This document shows positions 50,750-59,536 of a DNA stretch of 64,000 bases, piece after piece (positions within the stretch are counted from its first letter, which is position 1; each line of letters opens with the position of its first letter). Made by a program: the position numbers and the translations under genes. The notes beneath the pieces were generated by a model, which made no database searches, was not told where the DNA came from, and saw only the letters and a program-made list of their open reading frames with translations. Source of the stretch: Methanomassiliicoccaceae archaeon COG_1. Lineage in GTDB: Archaea; Thermoplasmatota; Thermoplasmata; Methanomassiliicoccales; Methanomethylophilaceae. The stretch lies in the NCBI GenBank assembly GCA_028561875.1, contig JAQQTI010000004.1, positions 87,444-151,443 of the forward strand, in the 5' to 3' direction.

Positions 50750-51511
50750 ATGGAGGCTGTTCATTTCATAGGTGCGGGCCCGGGCGACCCCGAGCTCATC
50801 ACGATAAAAGGGAAGAGGCTGATAGACGAGGCCGACGTCATCGTGTTCGCCGGCTCCCTCGTGAACCCCGCGGTACTCGCCGGCAGGAAGGAGGGCGCCG
50901 AGGTCTACGACAGCGCCTACATGGACCTGGACCAGGTAATGGACGTCGTCATCCCCGCCGCCAAGGCGGGGAGGAAAGTGGTGCGCGTGCACACCGGCGA
51001 CCCGTCGATATACGGCGCCATAAGGGAGCAGATGAGCAGGCTCGATGCGGAAGGGATACCGTACGACGTGGTCCCCGGGGTCTCCTCGTTCTGCGCCTCC
51101 GCGGCCGCCGTGAAGAAGGAATTCACCCTCCCGGACGTGTCGCAGACCGTCATCATCACCAGGATGGAGGGCAGGACGCCCGTCCCGCCCAAGGAGAGGC
51201 TGGTGGACCTCGCGCGGCATCACGCCTCGATGTGCATCTTCCTCTCCGTGGGCTTCATGGACGAGCTCACCAAGGCCCTCCGGGAGGCGGGCTACGAGCC
51301 CGACACCCCCATGGCCGTCGTCTACAAGGCCTCCTGGCCGGAGCAGAGGATCCTCTACGGCACCGTGGCGGACATGGCGCAGAAGGTCAGGGACAGCAGG
51401 ATAGAGAGGACCGCCATGACCATGGTCGGGGGCTTCCTCGGCGACGAGTTCGAGCTCTCAAAGCTCTACGACCCGCGTTTCACCACCGGCTACCGCAAGG
51501 GGACGGACCGA
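50750..51511 (+). CDS. cbiF: Cobalt-precorrin-4 C11-methyltransferase
   Basis: 253 aa. VHFIGAGPGDPELITIKGKR is the N-terminal AdoMet loop, VRVHTGDPSIYGAIREQM and DVVPGVSSFCASAAA are CbiF/CobM motifs, and TVIITRMEGRTPVP follows. The first CGA (51509-51511) comes after RKGTD, one base before the cbiH ATG (CGACATG). Standard translation would overrun cbiH completely to 52285. Confidence 0.93.
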
Positions 51512-51512
51512 C

Positions 51513-52259
51513 ATGGGAAAGCTCACCATCGTCGGGTTCGGCCCGGGGGGCAGGGCGGACATGACAGTCCGCGCGGTGGAAGCGATCGAGAGCGCCGACA
51601 TAGTCACCGGGTACACCACGTACGTCGACCTCCTCAGGGAGGCCTTCCCCGACAAAACTTACAAGGCGACCGGCATGATGAAGGAGATCGACCGCTGCCG
51701 CATGGCAATCGAGGACGCGGAGAAGGGGAGAAGCGTAGCCATGGTCTCCTCCGGGGACTCCGGCATATACGGCATGACCGGCCTCATCTACGAGCTCCTC
51801 GACGAGATGGGCGCCGACATAGAGGTGGAGGCGGTCCCCGGCGTGACCGCCGCCTCGTCCAGCGCCGCCATCCTCGGCGCCCCCCTCATGCACGATACCG
51901 CCCTCATAAGCCTCTCAGACCTCATGACCCCCATCGAGAAGATCATGAGGAGGGTGGACTGCGCCGGGCAGGCGGACTTCGTCATCGCCCTCTACAACCC
52001 CAAGTCCAAGCACCGTACAGAGTACCTCGGCCAGGCCGCGGACATCCTCATGAGGCACCGCCTCCCGGAGACCCCGGTCGGAGTGGTCAGGAACGCGGGG
52101 AGGAGGGGCGAGTCGCACTACATCACGACCCTCGGGGAGCTCAAGGGCGCCGACGTGGACATGTTCTGCACCGTCATCATAGGCAACTCGCAGACTTACG
52201 CGAAGGGCGGCCGCATGATCACCCCCCGCGGGTACGCCGAGAAGTACGGAACCGATTGA
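51513..52259 (+). CDS. cbiH: Cobalt-precorrin-3 C17-methyltransferase
   Basis: 248 aa. LTIVGFGPGGRADMTVRAVE, DIVTGYTTYVDLL, VSSGDSGIYGMTGLIYEL and the ALYNPKSKHRTEYL segment identify CbiH/CobJ, the ring-contraction methylase. Third gene of cbiL-cbiF-cbiH-cbiC. It ends in a normal TGA, showing that CGA and TGA ends are mixed within one operon. Confidence 0.93.
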   Translation: MGKLTIVGFGPGGRADMTVRAVEAIESADIVTGYTTYVDLLREAFPDKTYKATGMMKEIDRCRMAIEDAEKGRSVAMVSSGDSGIYGMTGLIYELLDEMGADIEVEAVPGVTAASSSAAILGAPLMHDTALISLSDLMTPIEKIMRRVDCAGQADFVIALYNPKSKHRTEYLGQAADILMRHRLPETPVGVVRNAGRRGESHYITTLGELKGADVDMFCTVIIGNSQTYAKGGRMITPRGYAEKYGTD

Positions 52260-52304
52260 GGACAATCAAAGGATACAGGATGTGAGAAAACGGCTTTCGA
52301 GATC

Positions 52305-52925
52305 ATGACGCCCCGCGAGATCGAGGCGAAGAGCATGGAGACAATCGAGAGGGAGCTCAACGGCCGCACCTGGCCGGAGCCCGAGTTCTCCATAGTGAAG
52401 AGATGCATACACACGTCGGCGGACTTCGACTACGCCGACAACCTGGTGTTCTCCGAGAACGCCGCGAGCATCGGGGTCGAGGCCCTGCGCAACGGCGTCG
52501 ACGTAGTCACCGACACCAAGATGGCGATGGCCGGCATAAACAGGAACCGCCTTGCCTCGCACGGCGGCGACGTGCACTGCTACATCAGCGACGCCGACGT
52601 CATCGAGGAGGCGAAGGCCCGCGGGTGCACACGCTCCACCGTGTCGATGGAGAGGGGCGCCGGGCTCGGCAAGCCGGCGATCTTCGTCGTCGGCAACGCC
52701 CCTACCGCATTGGTCGCGATACACGACCTTATCCAGGAGGGCAGGCTCAGGCCAACACTGGTGGTCGGCGTCCCTGTCGGCTTCGTCAACGTCGTCGAGT
52801 CCAAGGAGCTCATCATGGCCGACGACGTACCGTACATCGTGGCTCGCGGCCGCAAGGGCGGCAGCAACATCGGCGCCGCCATCATCAACGCCATGCTGTA
52901 CTCCATGGGAAGGTACGCCGACCGA
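52305..52925 (+). CDS. cbiC: Cobalt-precorrin-8 methylmutase
   Basis: 206 aa. Moves the C11 methyl to C12. Family motifs: IEAKSMETIEREL, VKRCIHTSADFDYADNLVF (catalytic His), VTDTKMAMAGINR and PVGFVNVVESKELIM. First CGA is 52923-52925 after GRYAD, and its final A is the A of the next gene's ATG (CGATG). The standard code would add CPTT and end at TGA 52940. Confidence 0.93.
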
Positions 52926-53806
52926 TGCCCGACTACGTGATCGAGGGCGAGGGCATCACCGTCCGCTACGGCGACTTCACCGCCGTGGATCGTATCGACA
53001 TCGCCGTCGAGCGGGGTGAAATATACGGCTTCCTCGGCCCCAACGGGGCGGGGAAGACCACCACCGTCAGGGCCCTCACCACCATGTCGAGGCCCACCGA
53101 GGGCGTCATCAGGATAGGAGGCCGCGCCATCTCGGAGGAGCCGGAGCGTGCCCGCTCGATGATCGGCGTGGTGCAGCAGCACATCGCCCTCGATAAGGAC
53201 ATCTCCGTGCGGGAGAACATCATCTGCAGGGCGCTGCTGCACAAGATCCCCAAGAGGGACATCGGGCCCCGCATGGAGGAGCTGTGCGGGGCGATCGGCC
53301 TCGTCCCCTACATGGAAAAGACGGTGAGCGAGCTGTCCGGCGGGTGGAAGAGGAAGGCCGCCATCGTCTGCGCCCTCATGCACATGCCTGAGATACTGTT
53401 CCTCGACGAGCCCACCGCCGGACTGGACACCCAGTCCAGGCACATGCTGTGGGACATGATCCGCATCATGAACAGGAGGGGGACGACGGTGTTCATCACC
53501 ACCCATTACATGGACGAGGCGGAGGCCCTCTGTGACCGCGTGAGCATCATCGGCTCCGGTAGGATAATGGACACCGGCACGCCGAGGGAGCTCTGCGCCC
53601 GTCTCGGCAAGTACGCTGTGGAGTACGACGGGGGAGGGGGGATCAGGGAGTACCGCTTCTTCGACTCCCGCGAGGAAGCGAGGGCGTTCTACGACTCCGT
53701 CGAAGGCATGAACGCGACCATCCGCGGTACGCACCTCGAGGACGTCTTCCTCGAGGAGACCGGGCGCACGAACATGCGCGTGTGCGAGGAGGCGTTGAGG
53801 TTGCGA
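52925..53806 (+). CDS. ABC exporter ATPase (DrrA-like), second copy
   Basis: 293 aa. Walker A GPNGAGKTTTVRALTTM, VVQQHIALDKDISVRENI, signature VSELSGGWKRKAAIVCALMH, Walker B ILFLDEPTAGLD and TTHYMDEAEALCDRV; close paralogue of the ATPase at 48095. The C-terminal part keeps REYRFFDSREEARAFYDSV, also seen there. CGA at 53804-53806 shares its A with the permease ATG (CGATG); otherwise seven residues would follow to TGA 53828. Confidence 0.91.
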
Positions 53807-54552
53807 TGTCCCTTCTCGATGACACCATGAGGGTGGCGATGTCCGACCTCTACTACATGAGGAGGAACGCATGGGTGCTCATCGCCACCTCGCTCGTCAC
53901 CCCTCTCCTATACTTCGTGGCCTTCGGCCTCGGACTGGGGGGCGCGGGGGTGGAGATGGAGGGATACGGCTACGTCGCCTTCATGATCCCCGGCGTGGTG
54001 GCACTCACCACGCTCACGTCGTCGTTCACGACGATAGCGAACAAGCTGATGATCCAGAAGAGGTTCTACGAGAGCTTCGACGAGCTGATGCTCTGCCCCA
54101 TCTCGAAGTCCTCGATCATACTCGGTAAAGCGGTGCTCGGGGTGGTGAAGGGGAGCCTCTGCGGGCTATTGCTGACGGTTCTCGGCCACTTCCTGAGCGG
54201 CGACATGCAGATCTCCGTATGGCTGATCCTGATGGTGATATTCTCGACCTTCGTCTTCTCGATGCTCGGCGTGGCCGCTGGGATGATCGTCAAGGACCTG
54301 CCGAGGATGAACGCGTTCAACAGCTTCGTCATCCTCCCGATGACGTTCCTGTGCGGCACGATGTTTTCGCTCAGAGCCATGCCCGATGCCGTCCGCTACG
54401 TGATCGAAGCCCTTCCGCTGACGCACGCGACGGAATGCATAAGGGCGCTCGCCCTCGGGACGGAGTTCCCGTGGCCGTCGCTCCTGGCGATGGTGCTGTT
54501 CGGGGTCGCGTTCTACCTTATCGCGCAGTACGCCCTGAGGCGCTCGAATTGA
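53806..54552 (+). CDS. ABC-2 type transporter permease, second copy
   Basis: 248 aa, six transmembrane helices; FMIPGVVALTTLTSSFTTI, DELMLCPISKSSIILGKAVLG and FVILPMTFLCGTMFSL align with the permease at 47334. It forms a coupled exporter with the preceding ATPase. Its position at the end of the cbi genes suggests corrinoid- or metal-related export, which is inference. Ends in TGA, abutting the convergent Sel1 gene with no gap. Confidence 0.88.
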   Translation: MSLLDDTMRVAMSDLYYMRRNAWVLIATSLVTPLLYFVAFGLGLGGAGVEMEGYGYVAFMIPGVVALTTLTSSFTTIANKLMIQKRFYESFDELMLCPISKSSIILGKAVLGVVKGSLCGLLLTVLGHFLSGDMQISVWLILMVIFSTFVFSMLGVAAGMIVKDLPRMNAFNSFVILPMTFLCGTMFSLRAMPDAVRYVIEALPLTHATECIRALALGTEFPWPSLLAMVLFGVAFYLIAQYALRRSN

Positions 54553-55392
54553 TCGCCGCTTCTTCGCCTTACGGCGCTTCTCCATCGCGGATTCAGGGGG
54601 CTCGACCCCCATCTTAACGAGGCGGTCCCGGGCCTCCTTGCTGCCTTTGGCTGCCGCTTCCGCGTACATCTGCTTGGCGGTTTCTAGGAAGTCGGGCTCC
54701 AGCTGCATCCCGCGACGGTACAGTGCCTGGGGATACTTCGCCTCCGCCGACCTCTCTAGATACTTCTGCCCCTTGGCCGCGTCCCTCTTCTCGGGATAGT
54801 CAAGGCAGAGCTCGGCAAGGCGGTACATCGCCCGCGGGCTCCCGGACTTCAGGAGCCAGTATTCGGCGGCGTCAAGGTCTCTGGACTCCAGGCCCTCGCC
54901 CGTCATGCAGTGCTCCCCGAGGTTGGTCATCGACCTCCTGTTGCCTCCTTCGGCCCCCCTCTGAAACCATGCCACGGCGAGCGTCGGGCTCTTCTCCACC
55001 CCGTTCCCGTAGTCGTACATGACCCCGATGTTGCAGCAGGCGGCGGCGTTGCCAGCCTCCGCAGCGCGGGTGTACCACATCGCGCCGATCATTTTGTCCC
55101 GCTCGCACCCCTTCCCTACGGCGTAGCAGTAGCCGGCGTTCCTCATCCCGGAGGAGTCGCCCATGTCGGCGGCCTTCAGGAAGAGGTCCAGGGCGCGGGC
55201 GGGATCGTCCCCGTCCGCGAGGACGTAGCCGAGCAGGACCATCGACGCGGCGTCCCCCTTCACGACGTTCTCCTCGAGGAGCTCGCGGGCGCGCCCGCTC
55301 CCCGTGTCCGAGCGGATGAGCGAGGAGGCCTCGTCGAAGCGCCTGGCTATATCCGGGTCTTTAGAAGATGAACTGGAGGGGAAATCCAACAC
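54553..55392 (-). CDS. Sel1-repeat (TPR-like) protein
   Basis: 279 aa with about six Sel1-like repeats (pattern A-x2-G-x-A-x3-L-G-x2-Y), such as GAMWYTRAAEAGNAAACCNIGVMY. These helical repeats scaffold protein interactions. No signal peptide. GTG 55392 lies about 25 bp after TATATAGC-type TATA. The first CGA (54553-54555) follows RKAKKR and lies on the base after the convergent permease stop; the standard frame would run 129 codons through the permease. Confidence 0.85.
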
Positions 55393-55415
55393 GCGTCCCG
55401 CATCGGCGCAGGGGC

Positions 55416-55425
55416 GATATATAGC
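55416..55425 (-). promoter_or_regulatory. TATA box of the Sel1 gene
   Basis: On the minus strand GCTATATATC, about 27 bp before GTG 55392, consistent with a leaderless transcript. It separates the Sel1 gene from the panD-rnhA unit. Confidence 0.55.
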
Positions 55426-55431
55426 AATCGT

Positions 55432-55839
55432 TCACGCGTGCCTGTCCATCTCGGCGTTGAGCAGGGCGTCGGCCCGGGGGACGAACTCCTCCGAGCGGCG
55501 GACGTTGCGGAAGGACGCATGGGGGACCTGGGAGCAGAGCGCGACGGCGTCGTCGTGCAGGGGTTTCATATCCTGGCTCTTCACTCTGTACTGCCCGGTC
55601 ATCTGCCTGACGACTAGCTGGGAGTCCATGACGAACTCCACCTCCTCCGCCCCGATCTCGATGGCGTACGAGATGTTGGCTATGAGGCCGCGGTACTCGG
55701 CATAGTTGTTTGTATGGATTCCCAGGAACTCGGAGCGCTCGTGCACGACCTTCCCGTCTTTCGTGCAGACGATGGCGAACGCGGACGGGCCGGGGTTGCC
55801 CCGGGACCCCCCGTCGGAGTAGAAGACGTACCTGGTCAT
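55432..55839 (-). CDS. rnhA: Ribonuclease HI
   Basis: 135 aa. [20 protein letters not shown] has the first catalytic Asp, NYAEYRGLI the Glu, [11 protein letters not shown] the second Asp, and [10 protein letters not shown] the final Asp, as in RNase HI/Sso-type enzymes that degrade RNA in RNA-DNA hybrids. ATG 55839 shares its A with the CGA that ends panD. Ends in TGA. Confidence 0.93.
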   Translation of the reverse strand: MTRYVFYSDGGSRGNPGPSAFAIVCTKDGKVVHERSEFLGIHTNNYAEYRGLIANISYAIEIGAEEVEFVMDSQLVVRQMTGQYRVKSQDMKPLHDDAVALCSQVPHASFRNVRRSEEFVPRADALLNAEMDRHA

Positions 55840-56186
55840 CGGTAGGTGAGCACCTTGACGACCTCGTTGTCCTTGTCTACCAGTAGCACCTTGGCCTTGA
55901 CCGGCTCGTCGGTCAGCTCGTACCCCATGATGATGACGGTGTCACCGGGGGCGGCGAGCCTGGCGGCCGCCCCGTTCAGGGCGATCGTCCCGGAGCCGCG
56001 CTCCCCGGGCACGACGTACGTCTCGAACCTGGCCCCGTTCTCGATGACGGCAACCGTGACCCTCTCGCCGGGGAGCATGCCGCAGCCGTCTACGAGGTCC
56101 ATGTCTACGGTGATGCTTCCCTCGTAGTCGAGCCTGGCCTCCGTGACCGTGGCCCTGTGGATCTTGCTCCTGAGCATCCAGCGCAT
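55839..56186 (-). CDS. panD: Aspartate 1-decarboxylase, bacterial pyruvoyl type
   Basis: 115 aa. Makes beta-alanine for pantothenate/Co[21 protein letters not shown] includes the Gly-Ser self-cleavage site that yields the pyruvoyl group; [17 protein letters not shown] and LNGAAARL are family motifs. Most methanogens use a PLP-dependent decarboxylase instead, so this may be a transferred gene. The end is CGA then TGA (55836-55841), with the rnhA ATG across them. A TATA (TTTAAGT) about 25 bp upstream suggests a leaderless mRNA. Confidence 0.92.
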
Positions 56187-56296
56187 GGTGCTTCATCATA
56201 CCGTCCGACTTAAATCTTTGCGAAAGCCGTGATACGCGAGGGAACAACACTAAATCATGGGTCAATGCATAACCGCCCAGAACTGCATTCCCCGCC

Positions 56297-56305
56297 GATT
56301 ATAAG
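56297..56305 (+). promoter_or_regulatory. TATA box of the chimeric ABC gene
   Basis: GATTATAAG about 29 bp upstream of ATG 56330, so the chimeric gene and the ATPase behind it may still be transcribed. Confidence 0.5.
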
Positions 56306-56329
56306 TCGGTAGTCGGGCAGGTCGATCCA

Positions 56330-56881
56330 ATGGACACAATATCGGCGGACGAATTGACCAAGGAATACGGCGAGAACCTGGCGGTGAACCGTCTGTCCCT
56401 TTCCGTCGGATCCGAGATATACGGACTGCTGGGGCCGAACGGCTCGGGGAAGACTGTTGTGGTCGTGGCCCCCATGGTCCTGATATGCACAGCATCGATG
56501 ATGGAGAAGTCACAGGCGTTCAACGCGATGTCGTCGGGAGACGATGTCGCGAGGACGCTGGGAGTGGACGTCGATCGCTTTCGGAGGCGCTCGCTGATCA
56601 CCGTCTCGTTTTCAGCATCGGCATGCATAGCCTTCACGGGAATCATCGGATTCATAGGCCTGATGTCCCCGCACATATGCCGCATGATTATGGGCAACGA
56701 TCAGAGATTTCTGATTCCCGCCTCCGCATTGATGGGGGCGCTCATCCTTCTGATCTCTGATACGGCGGCTCGCACCGTGCTGTCTCCCGTGGAGATACCG
56801 GTCGGGGTCATAATGTACGTTCTGGGGGGGATTTTCTTCGTCTACCTCATAACACGCGGCCAAGGGAGGGGCATGGAATGA
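56330..56881 (+). pseudogene. Chimeric remnant: ABC ATPase N-terminus joined to FecCD permease C-terminus
   Basis: 183 codons. Residues 1-42 are the start of an ABC ATPase, ending within Walker A (GLLGPNGSGKT). They continue in frame into residues 43-183 with helices and motifs of the second half of a FecCD/BtuC permease (GDDVARTLGVDVDRFRRR, GIIGFIGLMSPHICRM, LISDTAARTVLSPVEIPVGV). A deletion has evidently removed the rest of the ATPase and the start of the permease. Neither part can work alone. Its TGA overlaps the intact ATPase gene downstream, so it could survive as a coupling cistron. Confidence 0.8.
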
Positions 56882-57645
56882 GGGTATCGTTGGACGGGGT
56901 CAGGGTCGGATATGGCTCGAAAGAGGTCGTCCACGGATTCACGGGCTGTTTTGAAACAGGCGACGTCGTATCGATACTCGGTCCGAACGGGTCCGGGAAG
57001 TCCACGCTGATCCGTGCAATAGCGGGACTGTCACAGGTTATGGAGGGGACGGTGTCGATAGATGATACGAACATACAGGACTACAGCCTGGACGAGCGCG
57101 CGAAAATCATCGCCTACATACCACAGAGCCATTCGTATATGCCGTACACGACGGTCATGGATACGGTGTTGACGGGCAGATGCCCGTACATAGGGCGGGA
57201 TCCCAGCGAAGAGGATCTGGGCATCGTCCAGGAATCGTTGGATATAATGGACGTTGGAGCCATAGCCGATCGCTACATAAACGAGCTATCGGGCGGGCAG
57301 AGGCAGAGGGTGTTCATTGCCAGGGCCTTGGCGCAGACGCCCAGGTTCTTCATATTCGACGAGCCCACCAGTTCGCTGGATCTGAAATACCAGATGGAGA
57401 CGATGATGATCATGAGGGACGTTGTGCATGAAAGCGATGCCGGGGCGATAATCGCCATGCATGACCTCAATCTCGCTCTTCATCACTCGGATGGCATCTA
57501 TGTTCTTAGAGAGGGCGATATGAGGTACTCCGGCGGTCCCGAAGAGGTTCTAACTCCGGACAACATCCGCGACGTGTACGGCGTTCATGTAGCACTGGCA
57601 GATACTGAATACGGGAGGTTCATCCTACCGTATGGGGCCGTCCGA
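56878..57645 (+). CDS. FecE/BtuD-type ABC importer ATPase
   Basis: 255 aa. Walker A LGPNGSGKSTLIRAIAGL, the loop IPQSHSYMPYTTVMDTVLTGR, signature NELSGGQRQRVFIARALAQ, Walker B FFIFDEPTSSLDL and H-loop AMHDLNLALHHSD. Its own permease is the truncated chimera upstream, so it is probably orphaned. The first CGA (57643-57645) follows FILPYGAV; the standard frame adds 51 residues overlapping the convergent ATPase gene. Confidence 0.88.
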
Positions 57646-57731
57646 AGGGTTCCCAATTTCATCGACAGCCGGCATCCGATCCAATCCCGCTTACGAGTCG
57701 CCCAGGTAATCCAAACAATCGGTGCATCCCT

Positions 57732-58532
57732 TCGCCGATCGACATTGCCGCACGAATCATGGAGCAATACGGTGTTTCTTCCAATTTTCCCGTCGTAAAT
57801 GAGCTCCGCATCCACGTTGAACACCGCCCTCATATTCTCAGGCGTCAGGACGTCCTGCGGGGTCCCCTCGCAGAGCACCCTGCGGTCATGCATCATCACG
57901 ATGCGGTCGCAGTATCTGGCCGCCATGCCGAGGTCGTGGGATACGATAACCACGGTGAGCCTCTGCTCACGCGACAGCTTCTGCACCAGATTCAGAACGT
58001 CGAATTGCATGCAGACGTCCAGGTGCAGGGTCGGCTCGTCCATGAGGATCATCTCGGGCGATTGCGCCAAGGCCCTGGCGATTATCACCCTCTGGCGCTC
58101 GCCGCCGCTCAGCTCGTTGATGTAGCGGCCCTTATAGTCGGTCAGGTTCGTCATCTCTATCGCGTTCTCGATGATGTCGCGGTCCTCGCGCGATTCGGGC
58201 GAGAACCGGTCCTGGAATGGCATCCGACCCATAGCCACGATCTCCCTGACGGTGAATGTGAACCTTATCTCGTTCCCTTGGGGGACAGAGGATACTGTCC
58301 TCGCAATGTCTTTCTTGGACATTTCCGACAGATCGGAATCCAGTAGGACGACGCGTCCAGAATCGGGGACCAGATTCTTGTTGAGGTGCTTTATGAAGGT
58401 CGTCTTGCCGCACCCGTTGGGTCCGAGGACGCCGAGGATTTCGCCTTTGCGGATGTCCATGCTGATCCCGTCGAGTATCTTTCTGTCGCGATAGCTGAAC
58501 ACGATCTGCTCGGACTTCTCCAGGACGTTCAC
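57732..58532 (-). CDS. fecE: FecE-type ABC importer ATPase
   Basis: 266 aa. Walker A LGPNGCGKTTFIKHLNKNL, SVPQGNEIRFTFTVREIVAMGR, signature NELSGGERQRVIIARALAQ, Walker B MILMDEPTLHLDV and VSHDLGMAARYCD. The GTG start 58532 overlaps the TGA of the permease gene (GTGA). First CGA is 57732-57734 after GNVDR. Third gene of a fecB-fecCD-fecE importer for iron chelates or corrinoids. Confidence 0.9.
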
Positions 58533-59536
58533 CAGCCGACCTCCCTTTTGCGCCTGCGTATGAGGTATATGAAGTACGGCGCGCCAATCAGGGAGGTGAT
58601 GATGCCTATGGGGAGGACGCCGTATACGTACACCAACGCGTGGGAGGTGTAATCGCACAGCAGCATGAACGCGGCCCCGCCTATGGCGCTGAACGGTACG
58701 AGCAGCCTGTTGTCCGGCCCCAGCAGGATGCGGAAGACATGCGGGACGACCAGTCCCACGAACCCTATGGAACCCACGAACGCGACGGATGTGGCGACCA
58801 TCACCGTGGTTACGAGGACGACCCTGATGCGTACCGCCCTCACATCCACGCCCAGGTCCATGGCGTGGGCGTCTCCAAGCATCATCGCATTGAGGTCCCG
58901 GGAGTAGGTCGCCAGGGCGCATACGCACAGGGACACTATCGGGATCAGGACGTACACCTGGCCGGACTCCCACGTTATGCTGCCGAGGCTCCCCATCGTC
59001 CAGAACACGATGCCCTCTATCCTGTCGCCCGAGTAGAACGTTAGGAACGAGACGAGCGCCGAGAACATAGCGCCAACGGCGATCCCCGCCAGGAGGAGGG
59101 TCTCCACCCTGACGCCGCTTCCCGTGTGCGCTAGGGAGTAGACGATCGTCATCGTCGTCAGGCAGGACATGAATGCCAGAGCCGGCACGCAGATGTTGGG
59201 CGGGATGAAGGGTATGCTGAACAGCATCCCCACGGCGGCGCCGAAGCATGCCCCGGACGATAGGCCGAGCGTGTAGGGGGAGGCCATCGGATTGCGGAAC
59301 ACGGCTTGCATAACGGCACCGCCGACGGACAGGCCCGCACCGATGAACATCGCCGCAACGATGCGAGCGGAATTGCGCCCGACGATGATGTTGTTTCCCC
59401 AGGTCCCGCTCCCTAAGAGAACGTCGAGCACTTCGGAGAAGGAGAGCGGACGTGGGGCCCACGACAGATCCAGTATCGCCGACAGGGTCAGGATGAGCAG
59501 TAGAATGACGAGGGCCCACGTGGCTCTTGTTTTCAT
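58529..59536 (-). CDS. fecCD: FecCD/BtuC-family ABC permease
   Basis: 335 aa, about ten transmembrane helices. Family motifs: NIIVGRNSARIVAAMFIGAG, QAVFRNPMASPYTLGLSSGA, GDAHAMDLGVDVRAVRIR (coupling region) and FVGSIGFVGLVVPHVFR. Start and stop overlap those of fecB and fecE, giving one coupled operon. Ends in TGA. Confidence 0.93.
   Translation of the reverse strand: MKTRATWALVILLLILTLSAILDLSWAPRPLSFSEVLDVLLGSGTWGNNIIVGRNSARIVAAMFIGAGLSVGGAVMQAVFRNPMASPYTLGLSSGACFGAAVGMLFSIPFIPPNICVPALAFMSCLTTMTIVYSLAHTGSGVRVETLLLAGIAVGAMFSALVSFLTFYSGDRIEGIVFWTMGSLGSITWESGQVYVLIPIVSLCVCALATYSRDLNAMMLGDAHAMDLGVDVRAVRIRVVLVTTVMVATSVAFVGSIGFVGLVVPHVFRILLGPDNRLLVPFSAIGGAAFMLLCDYTSHALVYVYGVLPIGIITSLIGAPYFIYLIRRRKREVGW

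Noticed and set aside
12945..57734. Frameshifts or random sequencing errors as the cause of the over-long frames
   Set aside because: In each case the frame is correct up to the family end and the same codon, CGA, is found there; random errors would not produce one identical codon in about 23 genes while sparing gene interiors. A systematic artefact cannot be excluded without reads.
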